The notes under the pieces are model-generated. The model ran no database searches, was not told where the DNA came from, and saw only the letters and a program-made list of their open reading frames with translations. The position numbers were made by a program, and so were the translations under genes. A stretch of DNA of 21,823 bases from an uncultured Christensenella sp. (lineage in GTDB: Bacteria > Bacillota > Clostridia > Christensenellales > Borkfalkiaceae), in assembly GCA_910586065.1 (NCBI GenBank), contig CAJUGI010000011.1, positions 1 through 21,823 on the forward strand, in the 5' to 3' direction. This document shows positions 1 to 6,716 of the stretch, piece by piece; position 1 is the first letter of the stretch; every line of letters begins with the position of its first letter.

Positions 1-903
<903 letters not shown>

Positions 904-1109
904 AATTTGTATAAAACCGAACCTATTAAAGTTCGTGGCTCTATCTCGACTATTTAGTCATTATCTTTGCTGACTTTGCTTTTTGGTACTATTTGTACTT
1001 CAAAGTTAAATTGACAGAAACTTTTTTAAAAAAATTCGTTTCCTTCTATTCAATTTTTAAACTGCGTTACGCCGACAAATAAGTCGGTTGCTCACCAGCG
1101 AGCTTTTCT

Positions 1110-1138
1110 ATAATATCATACCATTATATGTTTGTCAA
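1110..1138 (-). promoter_or_regulatory. rRNA promoter P1 (proximal)
   Basis: On the minus strand a TTGACA box (1138-1133) is followed after 17 nt by TATTAT (1115-1110), predicting a start near 1103, about 200 nt before the 16S gene. The transcript then carries short leader hairpins (CCGAC/GTCGG at 1072-1087, GCTC/GAGC at 1090-1103). The flanks are very AT-rich, as is usual for strong rRNA promoters. Confidence 0.8.
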
Positions 1139-1226
1139 TAGATTTTTAAAACTTTTTTAACAAATTTTTAAAAATTTTTTGACTGTTTTTGGCTGATTTA
1201 TAAGATTTTTCGCCGACAGCTTTTCT

Positions 1227-1255
1227 AAAATATCATAAGGAGCATATATTGTCAA
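1227..1255 (-). promoter_or_regulatory. rRNA promoter P2 (distal)
   Basis: A second minus-strand TTGACA (1255-1250) with a 17-nt spacer and TATTTT (1232-1227). The -10 box and the bases after it (TATGATATTTTAGAAAAGCT) differ from P1 at one position in 20, so P1 and P2 look like a duplication. Predicted start near 1220. Confidence 0.75.
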
Positions 1256-1339
1256 ATATTTTTTCAAAAATTATTTAAAATTTTTTGCCCGAGTTAATTT
1301 TTGACAATTTGAGAAAAATTTAAACAGTCGCCAAAAATC

Positions 1340-1439
1340 TTATTTATATACGGCATGCAGGCGTCATTCGTTTTTACAACAATGTAAAACGGCGGCGTTT
1401 TCGGCGTGCGGGCGCAATTTTGCGCCCGCACGCTTTTTT
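1340..1439 (+). ncRNA. possible small RNA: stem-loop plus orphan terminator
   Basis: 1372-1389 forms TTTTACA-ACAA-TGTAAAA. 1404-1433 forms a strong 13-bp hairpin (GCGTGCGGGCGCA / TGCGCCCGCACGC) followed by six T at 1434-1439, an intrinsic terminator in the plus direction. There is no plus-strand gene upstream; the nearest upstream DNA is the rRNA promoter region on the opposite strand. I could not find a convincing plus promoter (TTGACA at 1301-1306 lacks a partner -10 box). It could be a small RNA or a block against transcription towards the gene at 1479. The terminator is secure, the RNA is not. Confidence 0.3.
1404..1439 (+). terminator. intrinsic terminator, no gene upstream
   Basis: A 13-bp perfect GC-rich stem with a 4-nt loop (ATTT) and a T6 tail on the plus strand. 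It lies 5 nt before the -35 box of the next gene. Confidence 0.8.
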
Positions 1440-1443
1440 AAAC

Positions 1444-1472
1444 TTGACATTTACGATTATATTATATATTAT
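1444..1472 (+). promoter_or_regulatory. promoter ending 6 nt before ATG
   Basis: TTGACA at 1444-1449, 17-nt spacer, TATTAT at 1467-1472. The ATG of the next gene is at 1479, where the first transcribed base is expected. A TATAAT at 1472-1477 would need a 22-nt spacer, so it is less likely. Confidence 0.7.
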
Positions 1473-1478
1473 ATAATT

Positions 1479-1778
1479 ATGTATAAGAATTTGAGGATTT
1501 TGTTTTGCATACTTGCCGTTATTTGCGCGGCAGTTTGCGTGCTTATTTTTATATTTTTCAACCTGTGGGGACTTGTGCCGCTGGGCGGGGCCTGCGTTTT
1601 TGCCGCGCTGATGTTTTTGTGCAAGCGGTTGCAGGAATCCGAAGAGTTGAAAAAGAATCCTCCCCCTAGGGCGGGAGATTTTATTACGGGGAAAGCGCCC
1701 GCGGCAATCGGCGGAAATGCGGAAAACACAGAAAACGCAACCGAGGACAAAAGCGCGGACGACGAAAGCAATATTTAA
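1479..1778 (+). CDS. small two-TM membrane protein with acidic tail, unknown function
   Basis: 99 aa, not recognised. Two adjacent hydrophobic segments (about residues 5-28 and 30-47) separated by a tight Gly/Pro turn, then a short basic stretch (CKRLQ) and a polar, Asn/Glu/Asp-rich, probably disordered tail containing AAIGG. The predicted topology is a membrane hairpin with a cytoplasmic tail. The start is chosen because the promoter at 1444-1472 places the first transcribed base at this ATG; there is no Shine-Dalgarno, so the mRNA looks leaderless. A reading frame of similar length overlaps on the opposite strand, but it has no promoter or ribosome site. It ends just before a shared palindromic terminator. 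Confidence 0.65.
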   Translation: MYKNLRILFCILAVICAAVCVLIFIFFNLWGLVPLGGACVFAALMFLCKRLQESEELKKNPPPRAGDFITGKAPAAIGGNAENTENATEDKSADDESNI

Positions 1779-1793
1779 TTTAAATAGAAAAGT

Positions 1794-1825
1794 GCGGCGG
1801 GTTGCAATTGCAACCCGCCGCTTTT
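1794..1825. terminator. bidirectional terminator between convergent genes
   Basis: Perfect 28-nt palindrome (1794-1821; half GCGGCGGGTTGCAA) with TTTT on the plus side and CTTTTC on the minus side. It serves the gene ending at 1778 and the repressor gene ending at 1895. Confidence 0.8.
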
Positions 1826-1894
1826 AATTTACGTATTAATTTTAACAAAACGAATTTTCCGTCTGCGCCGGACACGGCAAAGCGGTTTGCACGT

Positions 1895-2095
1895 TCATTC
1901 CCTGCCGACGAGGTAGTCCAAAGTTACGCCGAAAAAATCGGCAAGAGAAATGAGATTGCTCATAGTAGGTTCGCGCAAGCCGTTTTCCCAAAAGCTGATT
2001 ATGCCCTTGCTTACATTTATTTTTTTAGCAAGCTCCACCTGTCCTATTCCGTTTTCCTGCCTCAGCTCTTTAAGCCGCTCGCCGAATACATTCAT
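1895..2095 (-). CDS. XRE-family helix-turn-helix repressor
   Basis: 66 aa, essentially one Cro/CI-type helix-turn-helix domain. The first helix carries FGERLKELRQENG (4-16), the helix-turn-helix is at about 18-38 (QVELAKKINVSKGIISFWENG), followed by REPTMSNLISLADFFGVTLDYLVG, the usual end of this fold. It should bind DNA as a dimer at an inverted repeat. It is divergent from the PH-like membrane protein gene at 2194. A 14-bp inverted repeat lies in that gene's promoter and a related copy over this gene's own probable -10 (ATAATA at 2117-2122, TATTAT on the minus strand), which suggests autoregulation. No strong Shine-Dalgarno; predicted leader about 15 nt. It has no effector or protease domain, so the signal is unknown. 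Confidence 0.88.
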   Translation of the reverse strand: MNVFGERLKELRQENGIGQVELAKKINVSKGIISFWENGLREPTMSNLISLADFFGVTLDYLVGRE

Positions 2096-2110
2096 TCCGA
2101 ATAAAATTTT

Positions 2111-2124
2111 CTCACAATAATAAG
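2111..2124. promoter_or_regulatory. operator-like site O1
   Basis: CTCACAATAATAAG differs at two positions from the complement of O2 (CTTACAATAGTAAG). It covers the probable -10 box (TATTAT on the minus strand) of the XRE gene. Assignment to the XRE protein is inferred from position and similarity. Confidence 0.5.
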
Positions 2125-2132
2125 AAAAACTC

Positions 2133-2161
2133 TTGACTTCTTACTATTGTAAGATTATACT
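2133..2161 (+). promoter_or_regulatory. promoter of the PH-like gene
   Basis: TTGACT at 2133-2138, 17-nt spacer, TATACT at 2156-2161. The spacer is almost entirely filled by inverted repeat O2, so a bound repressor would cover both boxes. Confidence 0.75.
2140..2153. promoter_or_regulatory. operator-like inverted repeat O2
   Basis: CTTAC-TATT-GTAAG is a perfect 5-bp inverted repeat lying between the -35 and -10 boxes of the plus promoter, 29 bp centre to centre from O1. This is the expected location for a CI/Cro-type repressor site. Confidence 0.6.
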
Positions 2162-2193
2162 TATTTTATAAATATGTACAAGGAGCAAAATCT

Positions 2194-2661
2194 ATGGATG
2201 CAACATTAGGAAGCAACGAAAGACTTATTAAGTCCTGGAACTACGCAAAGACGAAAGGCGGTTTAAAAGCCGAAGCCAATTTAACGGTTACCGACAGAAG
2301 AGTCATTTCGTCGGTGGCGACAAAACGCAGCATTGTAAGGGATGAAATACCCGTAAGCGCGATTACCGGAGTTTCGACAAGTTATTGCAGCAACTTTTCA
2401 CTTTTATACATTTTAATGGGCGTTATCTTCTGTATAACGATTATACTATTTCCTATAGGACTTAACTTTATACGAAAAGGAACCGGAACTTCCCTCAGCG
2501 TTTATTTCGACGTATCCTTACCCGCTAATCCGTTCATTTCGACCACCTCGATAAGAAAGCGCAGAAAAACAAAGAAGGTTACGGTAAAAGTTGACAGAGC
2601 CAGCGCAAAGCAAATTGCCGAAGAACTGAGCACCATAATATTCGTAGAACTTAAAAAATAA
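2194..2661 (+). CDS. PH-like domain membrane protein
   Basis: 155 aa. The N-terminal part (about 1-62) has the pattern of bacterial PH-like domains: LTVTDRRVISS followed by EIPVSAITGVS, where a basic TDRR turn precedes the strand leading to the I..ITGV motif. A single long hydrophobic segment (about 68-92) follows, then a polar C-terminal half with a lysine/arginine-rich patch (IRKRRKTKK). It probably sits in the membrane with the globular part in the cytoplasm. The start has a clear AAGGAG at 2180-2185, 8 nt from ATG. Expression is probably controlled by the divergent XRE repressor. The family assignment rests on motif pattern only; the cellular role is not known. Confidence 0.7.
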   Translation: MDATLGSNERLIKSWNYAKTKGGLKAEANLTVTDRRVISSVATKRSIVRDEIPVSAITGVSTSYCSNFSLLYILMGVIFCITIILFPIGLNFIRKGTGTSLSVYFDVSLPANPFISTTSIRKRRKTKKVTVKVDRASAKQIAEELSTIIFVELKK

Positions 2662-2685
2662 TTTTTCAGGCGTTCATATGTAAAA

Positions 2686-2718
2686 TTAACGGCGGACAAT
2701 TGTCCGCCGTTAATTTTT
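2686..2718. terminator. bidirectional terminator
   Basis: Perfect 28-nt palindrome (2686-2713, half TTAACGGCGGACAA) followed by TTTTT on the plus side and TTTTA on the minus side. Shared by the PH-like gene and the convergent NlpC/P60 gene. Confidence 0.85.
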
Positions 2719-2753
2719 AGCCGTCGTATATACTTAATCGATGTTAAATATAT

Positions 2754-3650
2754 TTAATTAAAAACGCGCTGTCCCTGAATAAAGTAACTCCAACGCTTTG
2801 CGGATATCTGCTCTATCTTTGCATAATCCGACGCAGTGTGCAAAATCCAGTTGCCGCCCAGATAGAGAGCGACGTGACCAACGCGCTCCACCCCGACCTT
2901 ATCCTTGCGCGAATCGTTTGTGAAGAACATTAAGTCACCGCGCTTAAGCTGCGATTTGGTTACCGTTTTGCCCTGATAAATTTGCGTTCTCGTATTGACT
3001 TGCAGATTTATATTCGCACCCATGTAGAATATATACTGCATGAGTGAGGAGCAGTCGAATTCGTTTGTTGTAAAGTTTTTTAAAAGTCTGCCGGCGCCGT
3101 CGTGGTAACGGATTGCGCCGAACACGTAAGCCGTGCCAAGAAGTTTTGTACCTTCGGCTATTACCGCCTCTATCCTTTCGTCTTCGCTTGCCGTCATTGC
3201 GATACTTTCGCAATACTTTGACGAAATATAAGCCGTTTTGTTTTTATAACCTGTTTTATACCAACCGTCGGTTTGTCCGTTAAGCGCGTAGAGCGTGGAT
3301 TTTTCGGCGGTTCCGCGCACGGAATAACCGGTGCCGGCACCGGAGCGGATGTTTACTCCTGCCGTATTGACCCCGATATACGTTACGGTTTTGACCGTAG
3401 GCTTAACGACCGGAACAGTAGGCTCTTCGGGAGTTTCGGGGGCGGAAGGAGTTTCTTCATCAGGCTCCCGGGGGACGTCGGGAACGACTATTCCGTCCGA
3501 CGGATTGTTTATAATATCATCCGGCAGTATTCCGTCTATTTCGTAATCGCCGCCGTCGGGTTTTTTGAGTTCGGGGGCCATACAACCACTCATGGTTACC
3601 GCGGTTGCCACAGCCGCCAAAGCCATTGCTATATGTTTTGACTTTTTCAT
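2754..3650 (-). CDS. lipoprotein with SH3 and NlpC/P60 endopeptidase domains
   Basis: 298 aa counted from ATG at 3650. That start has AGGAGG about 5 nt upstream; an upstream in-frame ATG at 3695 lies beyond the promoter -10 box and has no ribosome site. Order of parts: lipoprotein signal peptide (1-22, TMSGC, acylated Cys23); an acidic Pro-rich linker (about 30-85); a bacterial SH3 domain (about 90-148, GVNIRSGAGTGYSVRG); an NlpC/P60 domain (about 160-298). The catalytic set is visible: Cys200 (FDCSS), His259 (VGHVALY) and His271 (ILHTAS). Known family role: cleavage of the gamma-D-Glu to diamino-acid bond in peptidoglycan stem peptides, with SH3 binding the wall. It probably acts on the outer membrane face in wall remodelling. 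Confidence 0.93.
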   Translation of the reverse strand: MKKSKHIAMALAAVATAVTMSGCMAPELKKPDGGDYEIDGILPDDIINNPSDGIVVPDVPREPDEETPSAPETPEEPTVPVVKPTVKTVTYIGVNTAGVNIRSGAGTGYSVRGTAEKSTLYALNGQTDGWYKTGYKNKTAYISSKYCESIAMTASEDERIEAVIAEGTKLLGTAYVFGAIRYHDGAGRLLKNFTTNEFDCSSLMQYIFYMGANINLQVNTRTQIYQGKTVTKSQLKRGDLMFFTNDSRKDKVGVERVGHVALYLGGNWILHTASDYAKIEQISAKRWSYFIQGQRVFN

Positions 3651-3674
3651 AATAACCTCCTTTATTGCAAGGTT

Positions 3675-3703
3675 ATTATAACAAAATTTATGCATATACG
3701 CAA
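3675..3703 (-). promoter_or_regulatory. promoter of the NlpC/P60 gene
   Basis: Minus-strand TATAAT (3680-3675), 17-nt spacer and a weak TTGCGT -35 (3703-3698). Predicted start near 3668, leaving an 18-nt leader with the Shine-Dalgarno. Confidence 0.6.
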
Positions 3704-3727
3704 TGTAAAAATTTTGGAAGAAATGGA

Positions 3728-3750
3728 AACGGGCGCCAGTTGCGCCCGTT
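3728..3750 (-). terminator. terminator of the DUF1858 operon
   Basis: 9-bp stem AACGGGCGC / GCGCCCGTT with a 5-nt loop. On the minus strand it is followed by TCCATTTCTT, a broken T tract. It lies 30 nt after the stop at 3780. Confidence 0.6.
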
Positions 3751-3779
3751 ATATCATCGATTTAATTTCATTTAAAGCT

Positions 3780-4217
3780 TTAAATCTGCCAGCCGAAGAT
3801 GATTATTATAAATAAGAAAAAAGAAACGACTGCGCCTATTAAGTAATACTCGCTTAAAACAAAGCCGAGAACGCCGAAAACAATTGCAACCGAAATTGTG
3901 GCTGCCAACAATACGCCCTTGTATATGTAAGGTTTAACGCTGCCGCCGTATTTTGCCAAATCCTTTTTTGCATGGTTGATATAGCCTACGGCGAGAACCG
4001 CAAACGAGGCTGCCAGCGCACCGCCGAAAAGAAGAATAAGCCCAGCAAGCACGAGCCCGTTAATTTCCGAAAACATTCCGCCGAAAAGGCAACCGAACGA
4101 AACAACGAACCACGCGGCAACGCCGGCTTTATAAAAAAGTTTTTTGCGCTGCTTGCGCTTTGCCTCTTCAAGCTCACGCTCGTTCTTTTGTTCCGTTATA
4201 AAGTCGTTTCCGCCCAT
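3780..4217 (-). CDS. 4-TM membrane protein, unknown function
   Basis: 145 aa. A charged cytoplasmic N-terminus (about 1-26, Glu/Lys/Arg-rich) is followed by four predicted TM segments (about 30-50, 54-78, 100-121, 124-145), with a Lys-rich loop after TM2. Not recognised. Its ATG is 1 nt after the stop of the upstream gene, with AGGG inside that gene's last codons, so translation is probably coupled. Layout and some positions (FGGA in TM2, glycine-rich TM3, protein ending right after TM4) resemble the preceding gene product, so the two may be tandem paralogues; this is inference. Confidence 0.7.
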   Translation of the reverse strand: MGGNDFITEQKNERELEEAKRKQRKKLFYKAGVAAWFVVSFGCLFGGMFSEINGLVLAGLILLFGGALAASFAVLAVGYINHAKKDLAKYGGSVKPYIYKGVLLAATISVAIVFGVLGFVLSEYYLIGAVVSFFLFIIIIFGWQI

Positions 4218-4218
4218 A

Positions 4219-4728
4219 TTAAAACCCTATGCCGTAAACAATGAAAAATGTAATTATAAGCCCTGCAAAGCCCAATATCATAAGCCACAAAGTATTAAAT
4301 ATAAAACCGCAAATTCCACATGCGCCGAAAGCGAGCATTAACAGAACAGACAGTGCTATTTTCAGGGGTGATTTTTTGAAATTTTTGTCGTTGCCCCGCC
4401 TGTATCTTGTGTTTGCCACAACTTTTATCATAAGGATAAGCACAGCAAAAAGCATTGCGCCGCCGAACAGCGAATATACCCAGGCAATAAACGGAAAGCC
4501 TTCGACAAGCACGCCAAGCAATAGCAAGACTGCGGTTAACGCCACCCACAATACGATAAAAACACGCATTGCAATGCGTTCCGACCTTTTGATATTCTTG
4601 TCCTCGTTATCGAAAATATAGTGTCCGCGTCCCCATTCGTTGCCGCTCGGTTTATATTCAAAGTCCTCTGCGGTGTCTACCTCTTCAAAGCCGTCATCGC
4701 CGCCTTCGGGCAGATTATCGTTTTGCAT
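4219..4728 (-). CDS. 4-TM membrane protein, unknown function, possible paralogue of its neighbour
   Basis: 169 aa from ATG at 4728. The reading frame stays open for 36 more codons upstream, but those overlap the DUF1858 gene, and this ATG falls 10 nt after that gene's stop. Acidic polar N-terminus (about 1-55), then four hydrophobic segments in pairs (about 56-76, 80-104, 120-140, 144-169) with a basic loop between the pairs (RYRRGNDKNFKKS). Not recognised. No strong Shine-Dalgarno, so it probably relies on coupling to the upstream gene. It belongs to the operon 4936 to 3780. Confidence 0.7.
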   Translation of the reverse strand: MQNDNLPEGGDDGFEEVDTAEDFEYKPSGNEWGRGHYIFDNEDKNIKRSERIAMRVFIVLWVALTAVLLLLGVLVEGFPFIAWVYSLFGGAMLFAVLILMIKVVANTRYRRGNDKNFKKSPLKIALSVLLMLAFGACGICGFIFNTLWLMILGFAGLIITFFIVYGIGF

Positions 4729-4738
4729 AGGACGAAAA

Positions 4739-4936
4739 TTATTCCACGCCCTCGTTGAGCTTTTTAAGGAGTTCGTCAAGGTCGTTTCCGTGAACGAAAA
4801 CCGCTTCTTCGATGGTTTCGCCGTGAGCCATTGCACAGCCGAGGCAATGCATACCGACGGACTGCAAGATTTCCGCGCTGTTGGGGTTGATTTTAAGACA
4901 ATCCATAATTAAGGTGTCCTTAGTGATTTTTGCCAT
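4739..4936 (-). CDS. DUF1858 disulfide-domain protein
   Basis: 65 aa, a complete stand-alone DUF1858 domain: TLIMDCLKINPNSAEILQSVGMHCLGCAMAHGETIEEA. The CLGC motif (Cys31, Cys34) is the hallmark; related domains occur at the N-terminus of ScdA-type iron-sulfur repair proteins and beside hybrid-cluster proteins, suggesting redox or metal-linked chemistry, though the exact function is not established. The start is supported by GGAGA upstream and a promoter at 4971-4999. First gene of an operon with two 4-TM proteins. Confidence 0.9.
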   Translation of the reverse strand: MAKITKDTLIMDCLKINPNSAEILQSVGMHCLGCAMAHGETIEEAVFVHGNDLDELLKKLNEGVE

Positions 4937-4970
4937 ATATTTTTCTCCGTTATTTTTATTCTTTATTTAT

Positions 4971-4999
4971 ATTATAGCACGTGCGGCGTTCTTTTACAA
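4971..4999 (-). promoter_or_regulatory. promoter of the DUF1858 operon
   Basis: Minus-strand TATAAT (4976-4971), 17-nt spacer and TTGTAA (4999-4994). Predicted start near 4964 gives a leader of about 28 nt with GGAGA. Confidence 0.7.
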
Positions 5000-5049
5000 T
5001 TATTTTTAACTGAAAATATTTTTGAACGCGGGCGCGGCAGGATTTACCA

Positions 5050-5079
5050 TTGACAACGGGGCTTGACGTAAGTTATAAT
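5050..5079 (+). promoter_or_regulatory. promoter of the large membrane protein gene
   Basis: TTGACA at 5050-5055, 18-nt spacer, TATAAT at 5074-5079. Leader about 32 nt with AAGGAAAGAG before ATG. Confidence 0.75.
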
Positions 5080-5117
5080 ATGATAGTTAAAAAGCCTTAA
5101 ACTAAGGAAAGAGAGAA

Positions 5118-6617
5118 ATGAACAAAGTAAAATTAAGAATATCAGTTGAGCGGACGATGAAGATTTGCACCGCCGCCGTGCTTGCCCTGGCGCTGTTGCT
5201 TACCTTTACACTTTCGGATTATTACATATTCAACAGAATAAGCGAGTTTAACGCGGCTTTTGTAATAAGCCAATGGATTAAAAAAACCGGACTGCTTTTG
5301 TTGCCGCTGGCGGTTTATTACAACAAGAAATGCTGCGCGGACATAGCTAAGTACATACTGCCGGTTGCGATAATCGTTTCCCTTTGCACTTTCGGGAATT
5401 TTTTCGACATAACGTACGTTACGGCGGAAAGCACGGGCGAGCAGATTGCGCTTTCACATTTAAACGAGTTTATGCCGAAGTGGGCGAATATTGCAATGTT
5501 TTCGGCGTCGTGCGGGATAGAGCTTGCAGTTTGCGGACTGTTGTTCGTGCGCGACGGCTGGGAAGTTAAGGCAAGGTCATTTGTTTATCTGCCGTTTGCG
5601 GTAATTGCGGTTATGCCGCTGAATTTATTTGAAAATTTTTTTGACATTAACAACTACTCCCCCGCTCACTTTTTGTGGTTTAAAAACTTTACCATCTGGC
5701 ACTTCCTTGCGCTGATAATCCTTGCGGCATTCACCGTCGGGGCTTATTACTTTTTAAAGAATAAGGACGACGAAACGCGGCAACACTACCTGATTGCAAC
5801 CGCTATAGTATTGCTTATTCAATACCATAGCAAGGACAGCGTGCTTCTGGGCGACGGCTATAACGTTTATTATACGGTGTTTGCGGTTTTGCCGCTGTTT
5901 ATTTGCAACATAGGCGTTTACGTAAGCTGTCTTTCGGTTATATTGCGCAAAAAGGTTTTATACGCTATTTCGTTTTTTGTGCACGCGGTTGGCGCGCTGA
6001 CCGTTTTTGTATACTTCGGCAAGGACGATATGTCGAACTACGGAATTATAGGAAGTTATTCGATTTTATATTTCTGTCTTACGCACTGCCTGTTGTTTGC
6101 GCTGTGCGTACTGCCGACGGCGCTGGGAATTTATAAATTCAAACCTAAGGACTGCATTACGCCCTTAATTTATTACTGCGTGGTGATAATAATTGCAGCT
6201 GTTGCAAGCGGACTGGTTTCTTCTTATTTAAACGCTTATGAATATAACGGCTTTAAACTGCCCGATTACGCTTTGGACAGACCGCCGAACTATGCGTTTA
6301 CGCAGGTGTGTCCTCTGCCCGTTGAGTTGCCGCTCGTGCCCTTGCAGATTTGGAACTGCACGCTGAATCTGTTCTATCTGATACTTTTATACGTGGCTTA
6401 CGTTTGCCTTTTCTGGGCTTTTACCGCGGCGTATTACTTGTTTTTACTCATCCGCAAAAAGACGCTCGCAGCTATTTTGAAAAAACGCGCCGCGGCGGAA
6501 ATTCCGCTTGCGGCAATCGGCGGCAGAGCAAGCGGCGAAACTGCCGTAAGCCGGGACGCCGCGGCGGAAATCGCCGCGGAAGACAATGCGGAAAAGAGCG
6601 AAGACCCCGTGGAATAA
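5118..6617 (+). CDS. 12-TM membrane protein, distantly YwaF/TMEM164-like
   Basis: 499 aa. About twelve hydrophobic segments (first at about 14-36, last near 425-450), then a cytoplasmic tail of about 45 residues rich in Ala and Glu with AAIGG and AAAEIAAE. Two internal stretches, LPLFICNIGVYVS and LPLVPLQIWNC, recall the LPLxxCxxxxY pattern of the YwaF/TMEM164 family, but the protein is about twice the length of YwaF, so the assignment is tentative and function unknown. The start has a good purine-rich ribosome site (AAGGAAAGAG, 5105-5114) and a promoter. It stands alone and converges on the phosphate transporter gene. Confidence 0.75.
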   Translation: MNKVKLRISVERTMKICTAAVLALALLLTFTLSDYYIFNRISEFNAAFVISQWIKKTGLLLLPLAVYYNKKCCADIAKYILPVAIIVSLCTFGNFFDITYVTAESTGEQIALSHLNEFMPKWANIAMFSASCGIELAVCGLLFVRDGWEVKARSFVYLPFAVIAVMPLNLFENFFDINNYSPAHFLWFKNFTIWHFLALIILAAFTVGAYYFLKNKDDETRQHYLIATAIVLLIQYHSKDSVLLGDGYNVYYTVFAVLPLFICNIGVYVSCLSVILRKKVLYAISFFVHAVGALTVFVYFGKDDMSNYGIIGSYSILYFCLTHCLLFALCVLPTALGIYKFKPKDCITPLIYYCVVIIIAAVASGLVSSYLNAYEYNGFKLPDYALDRPPNYAFTQVCPLPVELPLVPLQIWNCTLNLFYLILLYVAYVCLFWAFTAAYYLFLLIRKKTLAAILKKRAAAEIPLAAIGGRASGETAVSRDAAAEIAAEDNAEKSEDPVE

Positions 6618-6632
6618 ATTACTTAAAATATA

Positions 6633-6669
6633 ATTACCCCCGACATATGTCGGGGGTAATGTTGTTTTT
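6633..6669. terminator. bidirectional terminator
   Basis: Perfect 28-nt palindrome ATTACCCCCGACAT / ATGTCGGGGGTAAT (6633-6660), with GTTGTTTTT on the plus side and ATATTTTA on the minus side. It separates the membrane protein gene from the convergent transporter gene. Confidence 0.8.
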
Positions 6670-6716
6670 GAAAGTCCTTTGCGAAACTCGGAACGACAAG
6701 CCGTTTAAAAGACCGT

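Noticed and set aside
1301..1306. Plus-strand TTGACA as promoter of a small RNA
   Set aside because: No -10 box at 15-19 nt; the hexamer is in an AT-rich stretch where it can occur by chance.
1469..1771. 100-aa frame on the minus strand opposite the gene at 1479
   Set aside because: No promoter or ribosome site; the plus-strand frame has a promoter at the right distance and a plausible membrane protein.
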